DNA of 64,000 nt from Nostoc sp. LPT (GCF_017115165.1 NZ_JABXKF010000064.1:17159-81158); one strand, 5' to 3'. Counted from the first letter of the stretch, positions 29,923 through 39,725 are shown. The notes: generated from the sequence alone by a model not told the origin. Program-made: numbers and translations.

Positions 29923-30381
29923 ATGTTGAATCGATCATTGACGCTTAAACTATGGCTACTAGCGATTGTTCTTGCAAAAGCTCTGCCCATGAATTCTCCT
30001 GCTTATGGACAAATAATTAAACCGATTCCTCAGCAACCTGAGTTCTTTCAAGAAAGAATGAGACAACAACAAGAAGAACGAACTCAGCAAACACAAGAGC
30101 AATTGAAGGAAACATGGCTACGGCTAAACCTTCAACAACCACGACAACAACAACAACAGCAAGAATTTACACGACAACGGCAAGAACTAATACGCCAACA
30201 ACAATTTAGACTACAACAGCAAGAAACAAGACTACAACAGCAACAATTTACACGACAGCAAGAATTAAGAATACAAAATCAACAACTCAGACAAGATCAA
30301 CAAATTAGACAACAGCAACAATTTAGATTACAAGAACAGAGAAGACAGCAAGAACTTAGACAACAGAAAGAAAACCTGTGA
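29923..30381 (+). CDS. Gln/Arg-rich secreted low-complexity protein
   Basis: A 152-residue protein. Residues 1-29 look like a signal peptide (hydrophobic core, then SPAYGQ). The remainder is almost entirely Gln, Arg and Glu in helix-forming repeats such as RQQQFRLQQQ, with CAA/CAG codon runs. It may be a periplasmic coiled coil or a rapidly evolving low-complexity protein. No family is recognised. It could also be partly an artefact of repeat expansion, though the signal peptide argues that it is real. Confidence 0.6.
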   Translation: MLNRSLTLKLWLLAIVLAKALPMNSPAYGQIIKPIPQQPEFFQERMRQQQEERTQQTQEQLKETWLRLNLQQPRQQQQQQEFTRQRQELIRQQQFRLQQQETRLQQQQFTRQQELRIQNQQLRQDQQIRQQQQFRLQEQRRQQELRQQKENL

Positions 30382-30817
30382 AGTGTTCAAAATTCCTGTT
30401 GAACAAAAATTCAGAATTCAGAATTCTGAATAAGAAAGTGGGGAATACCCTGCGGCATCTTGCTACTGACTCGCCACTAATGTAAGTAAACCGCTAAATC
30501 TTCTTTTTCAGAGACGTGCAAAGGACGACTTAGCGTATTTATTAAACATATTTCTTCAGAAGTTCTCTATGAGACGCTGTACTATCCGCTAGTACTTCGA
30601 CCCTTCTCTACGAGACGCTGCGCGTAGCTTGCTTCCACGTTCGCGGAGCGTGGCGTAGGCAAGTGGTACAACAAGCTCAAATCGCAAGTTCAGTAACCTT
30701 CCGACTCCAATTCATACTGAATTCTGATTTCTGACTCCTGAATTCTGTTTTGATAAATAACTTTATTTATTAAAAATTAGAGAAAATCTTCTCCAATTTT
30801 TAATTTTTTATTATTAA
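30382..30817. other. repeat-rich intergenic region
   Basis: No gene seen. There are GAATTCTGAATTCTG-type repeats near 30409-30430 and 30715-30747 (the same type as at the mdh break) and, at about 30600-30664, a cluster of GCGTAGCTTGCTTCC / GCGGAGCGTGGCGTAGG elements typical of Nostoc small dispersed repeats. Confidence 0.6.
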
Positions 30818-30997
30818 CTATCGGTGTGCATGAATGCCAGGGGCATACGCTTCAATAACTTTGCCAGTGCGAGTGCAACTAATCATCAAATAGTCACAAC
30901 TTGGGCATTGTGTCCGAGTTAATTGACTATCAAAAATATAATAACGCTCTGCATGACTACCACAATTTGGGCAGTAAATCTTTTGTACTGTCTGCAT
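30818..30997 (-). CDS. 59-residue zinc-ribbon protein
   Basis: A small protein starting MQTVQKIYCPNCGSHAERYY, with two CxxC pairs (CPNC and CPSC) and an additional Cys, then SCTRTGKVIEAYAPG. Close relatives occur widely in cyanobacteria and are sometimes labelled PriA-like because of the zinc ribbon alone. The cysteine pairs and codon use support a real gene. Likely a nucleic-acid- or protein-binding zinc ribbon; function unknown. Confidence 0.8.
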   Translation of the reverse strand: MQTVQKIYCPNCGSHAERYYIFDSQLTRTQCPSCDYLMISCTRTGKVIEAYAPGIHAHR

Positions 30998-31726
30998 TTT
31001 AAAACCCCTGATTGTAATTATTTTTTATTTGGTAAAGCTACTAGTTAAACCAGGAAAAAATCTGGTTCGACCCAACTTAACAAATTGCTGTAATATTGGC
31101 TGATTATTTTAAACAAAACTTCAGCTTTGATAACTTTCCCATATCTTTATCTATTATTCGATAATTTCAGTGATTTTACCCTCATACTTTAGATACATAA
31201 ATTATTTTTCAATTAAATGCTGCTTAGATATTTACTGATCCCTATGACTAATGCCTTGAGAGAGCCTTGTTTATAGTCATTTCAGACGAATACAAAAAAG
31301 CCGTTCTTGTATTCAAAAATTAATTCACATAAATTACTGTATATTTAGTAACAAAATATCTATCTTAAGATTTAGTTAATATTTGCTGACAAAATTTATG
31401 AGATCAAATTCTAATGAGATAATTTAAATAAAATTACCAAACTTTATGAGGAGCGGCTTTCTTTGGTCGAAACTTTGGGAGCCGCTTAAACTTCTCTCCA
31501 ATGTCGGTAATTAAACCCGAATCTTAGTAGAGCAAAATCTAGTATCCTTTTGATAACTGGTCTGTTTTTGACATCTTGGAGAGAATTTAGTACGCACTAA
31601 AGTTTTCGCTTATAGTAACTCTCGTTTACGGGTGTACCTCACGTAAACGAGAACCGCTATAAAGGCTCACTACCTTCCCATTACTCAGTCCCTAGTACAA
31701 CACGGCGTAAATAAACCACTCATATC
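30998..31726. other. A/T-rich intergenic region
   Basis: About 730 bp without a supportable gene or RNA. Two GTTTACG-type inverted elements lie near 31622-31654 (CTCGTTTACGGG... CACGTAAACGAGAA), possibly a hairpin. Confidence 0.5.
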
Positions 31727-31852
31727 ATGTCCGCCAAATCACCCATAATAAAAGAACCCCACCCCCAACCCCTCCCCGCTTTTTGGGAGGGGAGCTAAAG
31801 CGCAGCTTTTGCGGGGTGGGGTTCCGGTTATTATGGTTAATTACGCGGACAT
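31727..31852. mobile_element. MITE-like element with terminal inverted repeats and target duplication
   Basis: The 126-bp element begins ATGTCCGC and ends GCGGACAT. Its inverted repeats extend imperfectly about 40 bp inward through CCATAATAA and GAACCCCACCCC. CATATC flanks it directly on both sides (31721-31726 and 31853-31858), consistent with a 6-bp target duplication. No coding capacity. Confidence 0.75.
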
Positions 31853-31973
31853 CATATCATTCCAAATCAATGAAACGCTTAGGCTGTATTCATTTTTAAT
31901 TTGTAATTTGTAATTTTGCCGTACTGTACTAGTCCCCAATCCCCAGTTCAAAGTGACAATGGGAGTTGTCACT

Positions 31974-33851
31974 TCAAGCAGGATGAAAATAATCGTAAAT
32001 TTCTTGAGCCAAACGCGGTCCAATTCCTGCTACTTCAGCAAGTTGTGTGGTTGTTGCTTGCCGAATATAATCAACTGAGCGAAAATGCCCTAGTAGCTGC
32101 TTTTGGCGATGATGTCCTAAACCAGGAATTTCATCTAAACGCGATCGCTTCAATTTATCACTGCGTTGCTGACGATGGAAACTCACTGCAAACCGATGCG
32201 CTTCATCCCTGAGCCGTCGCAATAGCTGTACCCCTGGTTGTTCTGCATCAGTTGTCAAGGGTTTAGATTCTCCCGGTAAAAAAATCTCTTCTCGCTGCTT
32301 TGCTAAACTTACAACTCGCAAGTCTTCTAATAAATTCATCTCTTGCAAAACGGCGACAACTGATGATAACTGACCTTTACCACCATCAATCATGATTAAA
32401 TCAGGCCAGTCAGGATTACCCAAACGTGTTAATTGCTGATCTTCCGCATATTTACGAAACCGCCGTTGGATGACTTCAGCAAGACTAGCAAAATCATCTG
32501 AATGTCCTGCTGTCACCGTGGGATTTTTAATTTTGTAGTGGCGATAGTGCTGTTTTGCAGGTAATCCATCGATAAACACAACTTGCGAAGCTACAGCATT
32601 TGACCCTTGAATATGGGAAATGTCATAACCTTCGATGCGGTGAGGTACATCTGGTAAATCGAGAATGGCGGCTAAATCTTGCATTGCTTGGTGATTGCGA
32701 TCGCCAAATTTCTGCATTCTTTGCAATTCATACTGAGCATTTCGCTCTACCATTTCTATTAATTCTGCCTTAGTTTGCCGCAAAGGAGTCAAAATCGTCA
32801 CTTTTTTTCCTTTACGTTGAGTTAAGACATCCGCCAATATCTCCGCATCTGGTAAATCATGCTGTACCAAAATTTCTATGGGTATTTCCACGGAGTCAGC
32901 AGTTTGATAATGTTCCTCTAAAGCTCGTTGTAAAATAGCTCCTGGTTCTGCGTGAGTATCCGCCACAAAGGCTAAACGTCCTACCAATTGCCCAGCGCGA
33001 ATCTGAAATAGTTGAATGCAGGCGTGCTGTTCGTCGGCTGCCAGTGCGATCGCATCCCGTGAAACAGTATCATCTGGTAAGGAAACTTTTTGGTCGGCTG
33101 TCAACGACTTTAACCCAGAAATTTGATCGCGAATCCGCGCTGCTGACTCAAAATTCAAGTTCTCAGCAGCTGCGTTCATCTGTTGAGTCAAAATATCAAT
33201 CAGTTCCTGAGTTCGACCTTGAAAAACCATCGCTATTTTTTGGACAATTTTGCGATATTCTTCTGGTGAAATCATCTGTTGACACACACCCGGACAACGC
33301 CCTAAATCAAAATTCAAGCAAGGACGGTCTTTAAAAAGTGGTTGAGGTCGTTGTCGCTGTGGGAAGATGCGCTTGCAGATGCGGACAATTTCTCGTAATA
33401 AACCAGCATCAGTATAAGGGCCGTAAAATTTATCCTTTTCTTTACCGAATTGGCGTTTACGGGTAATAAAAATTCGCGGATAATCTTCTGACCAAGTAAT
33501 GCAGAGATAGGGATATTTTTTATCATCTTTGAGCAACACGTTAAAGTATGGCTGGTGTTGCTTGATCAAATTGGCTTCTAGCGCTAAAGCTTCGGCTTCA
33601 GTATCGGTAACGATAAATTCAATTTCTGTCACCAACTTGACCATCGTGGCGATACGTTCACTCTTGTTGTAGCCATCCCGGAAATAGGAACGGACACGCG
33701 ATCGCAACTTACGCGATTTACCTATATAGATAATGCGATCGCTCCCGTCCCGCATGAAATAAATCCCCGGTTCCGGTGGAATTTCGGCTAGACGGTTTTC
33801 TAGTCGTTCTGGCTCTTTAACCAGTGGTAATATTTGAGTTGATATTGTCAC
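31974..33851 (-). CDS. uvrC: excinuclease ABC subunit C
   Basis: A 625-residue UvrC that makes both incisions in nucleotide excision repair with UvrAB. The domains are GIY-YIG ([20 protein letters not shown], residues about 22-41), a Cys-rich segment, UVR (about 205-240), the RNase H-like domain with [18 protein letters not shown], and a C-terminal helix-hairpin-helix pair. It is transcribed alone. The MITE and a short A/T-rich spacer follow its 3' end. Confidence 0.97.
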   Translation of the reverse strand: MTISTQILPLVKEPERLENRLAEIPPEPGIYFMRDGSDRIIYIGKSRKLRSRVRSYFRDGYNKSERIATMVKLVTEIEFIVTDTEAEALALEANLIKQHQPYFNVLLKDDKKYPYLCITWSEDYPRIFITRKRQFGKEKDKFYGPYTDAGLLREIVRICKRIFPQRQRPQPLFKDRPCLNFDLGRCPGVCQQMISPEEYRKIVQKIAMVFQGRTQELIDILTQQMNAAAENLNFESAARIRDQISGLKSLTADQKVSLPDDTVSRDAIALAADEQHACIQLFQIRAGQLVGRLAFVADTHAEPGAILQRALEEHYQTADSVEIPIEILVQHDLPDAEILADVLTQRKGKKVTILTPLRQTKAELIEMVERNAQYELQRMQKFGDRNHQAMQDLAAILDLPDVPHRIEGYDISHIQGSNAVASQVVFIDGLPAKQHYRHYKIKNPTVTAGHSDDFASLAEVIQRRFRKYAEDQQLTRLGNPDWPDLIMIDGGKGQLSSVVAVLQEMNLLEDLRVVSLAKQREEIFLPGESKPLTTDAEQPGVQLLRRLRDEAHRFAVSFHRQQRSDKLKRSRLDEIPGLGHHRQKQLLGHFRSVDYIRQATTTQLAEVAGIGPRLAQEIYDYFHPA

Positions 33852-34523
33852 AACTAAAATTAGGTAATCTTTCTCTATTTTAAGAAAAATTGTTTTTTCG
33901 TGCCGATTTAACTAATTATTTATCAAGTAAATATAAAGTAACTGTTATGAGTGGTACACATCACAACAGATGAAAGAGGAACAGAGGGAGTATAATAACT
34001 TCTAACTCAGCACTGGCTCAACGCCCTACTACCGCTGACAGTACTCTCAAATCATCAGGCTTTTAGTTTGCACAAAGACAAGTCTGCTGTAGACACTTCT
34101 TTGGTGATGGGTCGGCTTCCAGGCTAGAGGCTTGCCAAAAAACTTACTGCAACTATCACAACTTTCGAGCAGAGAAGAGTTTGTCTAGCTGCAACCTTAG
34201 TGATTGGCTGCCACTATCAGACTAAAAACTTTGCTTTTTGAATCTATAATTAACATTTTTAAATTGATAATAATTTATTATCTGAAACTTTATATTTTTG
34301 ATTAGATAATAATATTATCTTTAATTTTATTATTGATTAACAAAATATTTATAAATATATATATTGCTTGTATAAGTATTAAATAAAATCTTAATTTATT
34401 GGCACTATTTATATTTATTTATTAAATTTATAATATTAAGCAAATCAACGGATTGAGTCAATTAAATTTATGATTATGATTGAGAATATAGTTATTATGA
34501 TGATTTAAGACCAGAGCTAAACT
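33852..34523. other. A/T-rich intergenic region
   Basis: About 670 bp, extremely A/T-rich from 34240 to 34520, with no recognisable coding or RNA gene. It carries the promoter regions of uvrC (minus) and of the small gene at 34524. Confidence 0.5.
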
Positions 34524-34703
34524 ATGAATTTACAAGATTTTGAAGTCCAGTATCGTGAGGCTATGGCTGAAACTCTCAATGAACTGCAAACAGCAGTTTT
34601 ATTATTAGCGCAAGTACAACAGAAAATTTTAACAATTGGCAGTTCTGTACAAACTCTTAGCGAATGCGTTGAAGAGTTTATTGCTGACCAAAAAGCGGAA
34701 TAA
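34524..34703 (+). CDS. 59-residue helical hypothetical protein
   Basis: The frame begins MNLQDFEVQYREAMAETLNE and is wholly helical in character (heptad-like LLLAQVQQKILTIGSSVQTL). It ends 43 bp from the convergent response-regulator gene. No family recognised. Support comes from composition and from an uninterrupted frame in otherwise A/T-rich DNA, so it could be wrong. Confidence 0.5.
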   Translation: MNLQDFEVQYREAMAETLNELQTAVLLLAQVQQKILTIGSSVQTLSECVEEFIADQKAE

Positions 34704-34745
34704 ATACACGCCCAGCAAAAAAGCTTATCTGTGACGACAAGTAAA

Positions 34746-35147
34746 TTATTCTTCAATTGCAAGGATGAGATCCTTGAGTTTTAAAGGTTTGACAAAGTAT
34801 CTACGTGCACCCAAACTCAGAGCTAGTTCTTGATCTGCTTTAAAAGCAAAGGCTGAAACCACAATGATCGGTATTTTTGACACATCAGGTTTTTGCTGGA
34901 CTTGTTTTAAGAGTGAATAACCGTCAATATCTGGCAATTTCAAGTCTAATAACATTAAATCTGGCTCGAATTTCTCTATGGTTGAGAAAAAAGCAGAGCC
35001 TTCTGATAAACTTTGTACTTCATACCCACAGTAACTTAGATAATCACTAAGTAACATCCGATTGAGGTAATGGTCTTCAACTAGCAAAATTCGTCTAACT
35101 TTGTGTGACTGCAATGGCTGATTTATATTGAATAATTGTACTGTCAT
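34746..35147 (-). CDS. single-domain response regulator
   Basis: A 133-residue CheY-like receiver. The acidic pocket is in LLVEDH, the phosphoacceptor Asp in LMLLDLKLPDIDG, the switch Ser in IIVVSAFAF and the conserved Lys in YFVKPLKL. There is no output domain. A 17-residue N-terminal extension precedes the receiver. It must relay to a kinase or output partner encoded elsewhere. It is convergent with the small gene at 34524. Confidence 0.9.
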   Translation of the reverse strand: MTVQLFNINQPLQSHKVRRILLVEDHYLNRMLLSDYLSYCGYEVQSLSEGSAFFSTIEKFEPDLMLLDLKLPDIDGYSLLKQVQQKPDVSKIPIIVVSAFAFKADQELALSLGARRYFVKPLKLKDLILAIEE

Positions 35148-35652
35148 TGCTACCTATTATCTGATGATCTTGATGAAAAATCAACAATTATTACCAGAAA
35201 CTAAAACAGTAGTGCATTGAAACAGAGAAACAAATAAAATATTGTATTTATGTAATCTAATCAAATATATAAATAAATTAAATTTAGCTGTATTTCAATA
35301 TTTTAATGATAGTCTCTTTAAGTATAATTCAATAAAAACTTAAGCTTTTTTTACGAATATTTTATAATTTCGAGTATTAAGTTAACATCTATTTTTAAAG
35401 ATTTAATCGCCTAACTTTTATGAGTAAAACTACTTAAGTAATACTGAAACTAATATTATGGGAATTGCCCTTCTTAAAGATGTGAGGGTAAGTAATACCA
35501 TTGTACGAGATCCATATTGCAAACAAATAAAGTTGGTAGGGGGATATAGATATAAAATCTTGCAACCGATTTATTTGTTGCAAGTATTTTTAGAAACAGT
35601 ATAACCTAGAAGATTAAATTATTTTCTAGCTGCAATAAAATATTCATCAAAA
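35148..35652. other. A/T-rich intergenic region
   Basis: About 500 bp with no supportable gene. It holds the upstream region of the response-regulator gene on one side and the terminator of the PEP-CTERM gene on the other. Confidence 0.5.
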
Positions 35653-35678
35653 AAGGGAGCTAATATAACAGCTCCCTT
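35648..35678 (-). terminator. Rho-independent terminator after the PEP-CTERM gene
   Basis: AAGGGAGCT (35653-35661) and AGCTCCCTT (35670-35678) form a perfect 9-bp stem with an 8-nt loop. On the minus strand a run of six T follows. Confidence 0.87.
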
Positions 35679-35706
35679 ACTTATTTGTAGTTTTGAACCC
35701 GCAATT

Positions 35707-36756
35707 TTAAATAGATGCTTTTTTAAATTTGCGTTGCGTTACAAAGACGCCAGTAACACCCAGCAAACCAAGTATTATTGATGGTTCTGGCACTCTCTTT
35801 GGAGGAGCGGTGTATCCAGATGTGTGCCAAGTGTAATATGCGCTGTAGGATATGCCGTCATCAGAGGCTGTAATTCCAGATGCAGTGGGGTTAAAGCTGT
35901 AAGCGTAAGAGGTTTTACCACCAGTAACTACCTTGGCAATTTCACTAGCTCCGATTTCACCTTGGTAGGTCTTTAATGTCGCTTGCAGGCTGAGTACATC
36001 TTTGAATGATGTCAGTTGAGTTATTTGAGTTGATAGCGTTGCCTTCTTAGCTGCAGGGGTTAGAGGCGAGTTAAGCGCTAATTTAAGTGTTGAAATCTGA
36101 GTTTGAACTTCTAAAGTGGTTGGTAAACCTATTTTAGTTGATGGAAATAGTAATTTTACTCCTGGAGTTGTTCCCACTCCATTCCACGCGTCGTTAAGTT
36201 TAGTAGAAAGTGTATCTGAGAGTTTGGTCTTGACATCCAAGTGACCAACCAATGTCAGTTCTACACCGCCATTTTGACCGAATTGGAAGCTACCAATGTT
36301 AGGATCACCCATTCCCAATAAAGGAAAATAACTTGCTACTAATGATTGGGTACTCGCTGAAAACCCATTCCACACTGTCTTGAATGGAGTATAGCTATTC
36401 AACAAATCACCCAGCCATTGCGAACCAAAAGAATTCCAATCATTAGCAGTAACACTGCTAACGGTAGCACTGTAGTTTCCTTGTGTGGCAGTGAAACCAA
36501 CGTTAGAAGTTGGGTTTTCGTCAGTATACCAAAGCTCCACGTTAGAGGAAAGATTAGCATCACTCAGGGCTTTGGAGGCAGCTACAGTATCATTTGCAAT
36601 AAATTTACCATTAGAACCACCAGTATAAGTTTTAATTTCATTTGGGTTGTTGAAACTAAAAGATGTAGCGTGTGCTGGTGCAGTAGCAACGCTCACACCA
36701 ACGGCCATTGAAGCACCAATTACAAGTTTCTGAAAAGTCATTTTCATTGTTTTCAA
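35707..36756 (-). CDS. PEP-CTERM-anchored exported protein
   Basis: A 349-residue exported protein. It has a signal peptide (basic start MKTMKMTFQK, then a hydrophobic core ending APAHA), a Ser/Thr-rich body, and a C-terminal PEP-CTERM sorting signal: VPEPS, a hydrophobic helix and a basic tail RKFKKASI. Exosortase would cut and anchor it at the surface. The body has no named enzymatic motif; it resembles the cyanobacterial NF038130-type PEP-CTERM proteins. It is preceded by an unusually long non-coding leader. Confidence 0.8.
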   Translation of the reverse strand: MKTMKMTFQKLVIGASMAVGVSVATAPAHATSFSFNNPNEIKTYTGGSNGKFIANDTVAASKALSDANLSSNVELWYTDENPTSNVGFTATQGNYSATVSSVTANDWNSFGSQWLGDLLNSYTPFKTVWNGFSASTQSLVASYFPLLGMGDPNIGSFQFGQNGGVELTLVGHLDVKTKLSDTLSTKLNDAWNGVGTTPGVKLLFPSTKIGLPTTLEVQTQISTLKLALNSPLTPAAKKATLSTQITQLTSFKDVLSLQATLKTYQGEIGASEIAKVVTGGKTSYAYSFNPTASGITASDDGISYSAYYTWHTSGYTAPPKRVPEPSIILGLLGVTGVFVTQRKFKKASI

Positions 36757-37156
36757 GTCTCTGTCAGTTTGGAAGTTAAGTTTTAAACTACTGCCGTTTT
36801 TAGGCTTGGGCTGTCTTGACTACAGGCTTTTTGGCAATACAGCTGCTTAAAAGCACGACCTGCATTGTTAGCCGTACTTGGTATCTGAGCGTACAAACCC
36901 AGTTTAAGAAACGAGGAGACCTGATTGGGTAAAGTTACTGCTGATTATCAATAAAAAGATGAAGAATATTTTGATAGTTTTATACGTTTAATTACATATT
37001 TTAACTAAAATATGTAGTAATAAAAACAACATTTAATATTTTTAATTTCTGTACAATGCGGTGATTGGTAGGGATGCACAAATGTGCGCCCCTACCGCGT
37101 GTTCTATTGGTAAACTTTACCGCCAAAAATCCTTGGCGTTCAGCTTGAGAAGAAAT
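36757..37156. other. long leader of the PEP-CTERM gene and spacer
   Basis: About 400 bp without a gene. On the minus strand the 200 nt before the ATG are more GC-rich than the DNA further upstream and contain potential stems (ACCCA/TGGGT at 36897/36935, and CTGT-AGTCAAG-ACAG near 36812-36827). It could be a structured 5' untranslated region. No known riboswitch consensus was recognised. Confidence 0.35.
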
Positions 37157-38386
37157 TTAATGAAGAAACTCAGCCATTCTTTCTACAGCAATTTCTAACA
37201 AAGGTGGCTCATGCACCAAGGCAAAACGGACATACCCCTCTCCAGATTTGCCAAAGCCAGCACCGGGAGAAACTGCTACACCAGTTTGTTTGACTAACTG
37301 GGTACAAAATTCTACAGAGTTTTCACTCCAAGGTGAGGGCAATTTTGCCCAGATGTACATTGTGGCTTGGGGAGTGGGAACATTCCAGCCAATGCGGTGT
37401 AAAGCCCTGATGAAAGCATCACGCCGCCCCTGGAAGGTAGCGACAGCAGATTTTACGCCAGCTTGAGGGCCAGTTAGGGCAGCGATCGCACCATTCAAAA
37501 TCCCCTGATACTGATTAAAATCAACGGCGGCTTTTACTTGGCGTAAGGCGTTAATTAACTGGGCATTACCGATGGCATAGCCAATGCGGAAACCGCCCAT
37601 ATTGTAGGACTTGGAAAGGGTGAAAAATTCAATCGAGACGCTTTTCTCTGGATCGGCTTGCAAAATTGACGGAACTAGGCATGGGGCATGGGGCATTAGT
37701 GATTCTCCCCTGCTCCCTTTTCCCCAGTCCCCAGTTTCCCCAAATACCAAATCTACGTAAGGGAAATCGTGAACCAGCACGAGATTGTGTTGTTGACAGA
37801 AGGCGACAGCTTCTTGGAAGAAAGATAAAGGTGCGATCGCAGCGGTGGGATTATGAGGATAACTTAATACCATCATCCGCGACTGAGCCAAGACTGGGGC
37901 AGGAATATTAGCAAACACTGGTAAAAAACCATTTTCTGCCAGTAGTGGCATCGGGTAGATTTGACCACTGGCTAGGTAGACTCCTCCAGCATGGGAGGGA
38001 TAGCCTGGATCGAGCAACAGGGCAAAATCTCCTGGATTGAGTATTGCTAGGGGTAAATGGGCAGTGCCTTCTTGAGAACCAATTAGAGGTAGTACCTCAG
38101 TTTGAGGATCAACTTTGATACCAAATTTTTGTTCGTACCAGTTGGCTGCGGCTTCGCGAAATCCTTTGGTACCGTTAAACAACAGATAGCCGTGGGTACT
38201 GCGATCGCTAAGAGATTGGGCGATCGCCTCAATGACGTGTGCCTCGGCTGGTAAATCAGAAGACCCCAACGATAAATCAATTACCTCTCGTCCAGCGGCC
38301 AAAGCGATTGCCTTGGCTCTGTCCATATCAGCAAATACATTCGATTTTAGGGGTTGTAAACGTTTTGCAAACTGTATGTTAGTCAT
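37157..38386 (-). CDS. class I/II PLP-dependent aminotransferase
   Basis: A 409-residue fold-type I aminotransferase similar to the LL-diaminopimelate/aspartate aminotransferase group. It shows the PLP-phosphate and substrate segments (SLGSSDLP, DPGYPSHAGG, SYPHNPTAA) and the Schiff-base Lys in TLSKSYNMGGFRIG. Between DLVFGE and PSILQADP lies an insertion of about 22 residues (GDWGKGSRGESLMPHAPC) that is translated heptamer repeat. The ATG itself is the last unit of an ATGACCA heptamer array. Exact substrate uncertain. Confidence 0.87.
   Translation of the reverse strand: MTNIQFAKRLQPLKSNVFADMDRAKAIALAAGREVIDLSLGSSDLPAEAHVIEAIAQSLSDRSTHGYLLFNGTKGFREAAANWYEQKFGIKVDPQTEVLPLIGSQEGTAHLPLAILNPGDFALLLDPGYPSHAGGVYLASGQIYPMPLLAENGFLPVFANIPAPVLAQSRMMVLSYPHNPTAAIAPLSFFQEAVAFCQQHNLVLVHDFPYVDLVFGETGDWGKGSRGESLMPHAPCLVPSILQADPEKSVSIEFFTLSKSYNMGGFRIGYAIGNAQLINALRQVKAAVDFNQYQGILNGAIAALTGPQAGVKSAVATFQGRRDAFIRALHRIGWNVPTPQATMYIWAKLPSPWSENSVEFCTQLVKQTGVAVSPGAGFGKSGEGYVRFALVHEPPLLEIAVERMAEFLH
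37673..37745. repeat. heptamer repeat inserted in the aminotransferase gene
   Basis: GGCATGGGGCATGGGGCATT followed by a CTCCCCTGCTCCC and CCCCAGTCCCCAG stretch is the same repeat type found between genes elsewhere in the window. It maintains the reading frame. Confidence 0.75.
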
Positions 38387-38417
38387 TAGTCATTGGTCAT
38401 TGGTCATTGGTCATTTG
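38381..38417. repeat. ATGACCA heptamer array at the aminotransferase start
   Basis: On the minus strand several ATGACCA/ATGACTA heptamers end in ATGACTAAC, whose ATG is the likely start codon of the aminotransferase gene. Confidence 0.8.
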
Positions 38418-38438
38418 CTATGAACTATGAACTATCGA

Positions 38439-38774
38439 CTAATTACTATTTAAGTGTGTATCTAGGAGAGCAAATAATTTCTCTTTGCCGATGACTCCCT
38501 CGGTGGATATCAAAACCTCCTGGTCTTGAAATAGTCTGAGGGCGGGTACACCTTCCACTTGGTACTGCTTAACAGTGAGTGGGTTGGGGTCGATTTCCAT
38601 CTTAACGACTTTGAGGCGATCGCTATATTCGCTGGCAGCTGAGTTAATCGCGGGCGACATCAATTGACAAGGCCCACACCAGGAAGCCCAAAAATAAACT
38701 AATACAGGCTGCTCGGCTTTTAACACTTCGGTTTCAAACTCAGCATCAGTTATGGTGATTACAGCCTTACTCAT
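38439..38774 (-). CDS. thioredoxin family protein
   Basis: A thioredoxin of about 111 residues with the redox motif WCGPC (in YFWASWCGPCQLMSP) and the cis-Pro loop EGVPALRLF. The ATG at 38774 gives MSKAVITITDAEF, the usual family start; the upstream ATG at 38813 adds 13 unrelated residues. It reduces target disulfides in the cytoplasm. It is downstream of vipp1 on the same strand but separated by a weak hairpin, so it is probably a separate transcript. Confidence 0.93.
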   Translation of the reverse strand: MSKAVITITDAEFETEVLKAEQPVLVYFWASWCGPCQLMSPAINSAASEYSDRLKVVKMEIDPNPLTVKQYQVEGVPALRLFQDQEVLISTEGVIGKEKLFALLDTHLNSN

Positions 38775-38899
38775 TGCAGTCTCCATCAGGTGGCGATCAA
38801 AGTTGGCACACACAATACTTTATCCCAAAGTCGTCAATAGTCGATAATCAATAATTCATAGTTATTAGGATTGTTAACTATTGACTTATGACGTAAAAT

Positions 38900-38920
38900 C
38901 CCACAGCCAACAGGTGTGGG
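38900..38920 (-). terminator. weak terminator after vipp1
   Basis: CCCACA and TGTGGG form a 6-bp stem; on the minus strand ATTTT follows. It lies about 30 nt after the vipp1 stop. Confidence 0.5.
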
Positions 38921-38948
38921 ACTAGCTTAAATAAGTTTTCTGTCAATT

Positions 38949-39725
38949 TTACAGTTGATCCAATTGCTTGCGTAGGGAATCCAACTCGGCATCAACCACC
39001 TCATTAGATTTAGGAGCAGTAGTTTGTTGTTGCGGTGGCAGTTGGGGTTGACTTTGTGGAGTAGCTGGTGGTAGCATTTGTGCTTTCAAAGCTGCCAATT
39101 CATCATCAACATCGCTACCACCTTCTAACTGGGCAAATTTGGTTTCTAAATCTGCACCTGCCAACTCTCCTTGTGCTTGGGCCCTGGCTTCTTGCATCAA
39201 GACCTTTTCTTCCATCCGCTCGAAGGCAGACATTGCACTGCTAGTATTCATCCCACGCACCATGCCTTGGAGTTGCTCTTGGGCTTTGGCAGTAGTGATT
39301 CTAGCTCTGAGCATTTCTTTCTTGGTTTTAGCCTCAGAAATTTTGCTTTCCAGCTGGATTAAGTTACGCTTGAGGGTATCAACTTGGGTGCTTTGAGTAT
39401 CTAAGCTAGCTTTGAGGGCTGTACTGGTATCCGTATAAGTTTTTTTGCGCTCTAGAGCTTGTCGTGCTAAGTTTTCATCACCTTTTTGTAGCGCCAGTTG
39501 GGCATTGCGTTGCCACTTATTGATTTCATTTTGGGCATCATTATACTGTTTCTCACTGCGTTTTTGGGCAGCGATTGTCTGGGCTACTCCCTGACGCAGC
39601 TGTACCAAGTCTTCCTGCATTTCCAGGATGGCTTGCTCTAGCATTTTTTCGGGGTCTTCGGCTTTGTTAACCAGGTCGTTGAGGTTAGAACTAACTACTC
39701 GCTTAATGCGATCGAATAATCCCAT
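38949..39725 (-). CDS. vipp1: membrane-associated protein Vipp1 (IM30)
   Basis: A 258-residue PspA/IM30 protein starting with the amphipathic helix MGLFDRIKRVVSSNLNDLV and followed by long coiled-coil helices. The C-terminal extension after the Pro/Gln linker (NEVVDAELDSLRKQLDQL) distinguishes Vipp1 from PspA. Vipp1 forms ESCRT-III-like rings and rods needed for thylakoid biogenesis and membrane protection. A paralogue lies 160 bp upstream. Confidence 0.94.
   Translation of the reverse strand: MGLFDRIKRVVSSNLNDLVNKAEDPEKMLEQAILEMQEDLVQLRQGVAQTIAAQKRSEKQYNDAQNEINKWQRNAQLALQKGDENLARQALERKKTYTDTSTALKASLDTQSTQVDTLKRNLIQLESKISEAKTKKEMLRARITTAKAQEQLQGMVRGMNTSSAMSAFERMEEKVLMQEARAQAQGELAGADLETKFAQLEGGSDVDDELAALKAQMLPPATPQSQPQLPPQQQTTAPKSNEVVDAELDSLRKQLDQL

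Noticed and set aside
31060..31090. tRNA-like GGTTCGA
   Set aside because: No acceptor or anticodon stems around it.
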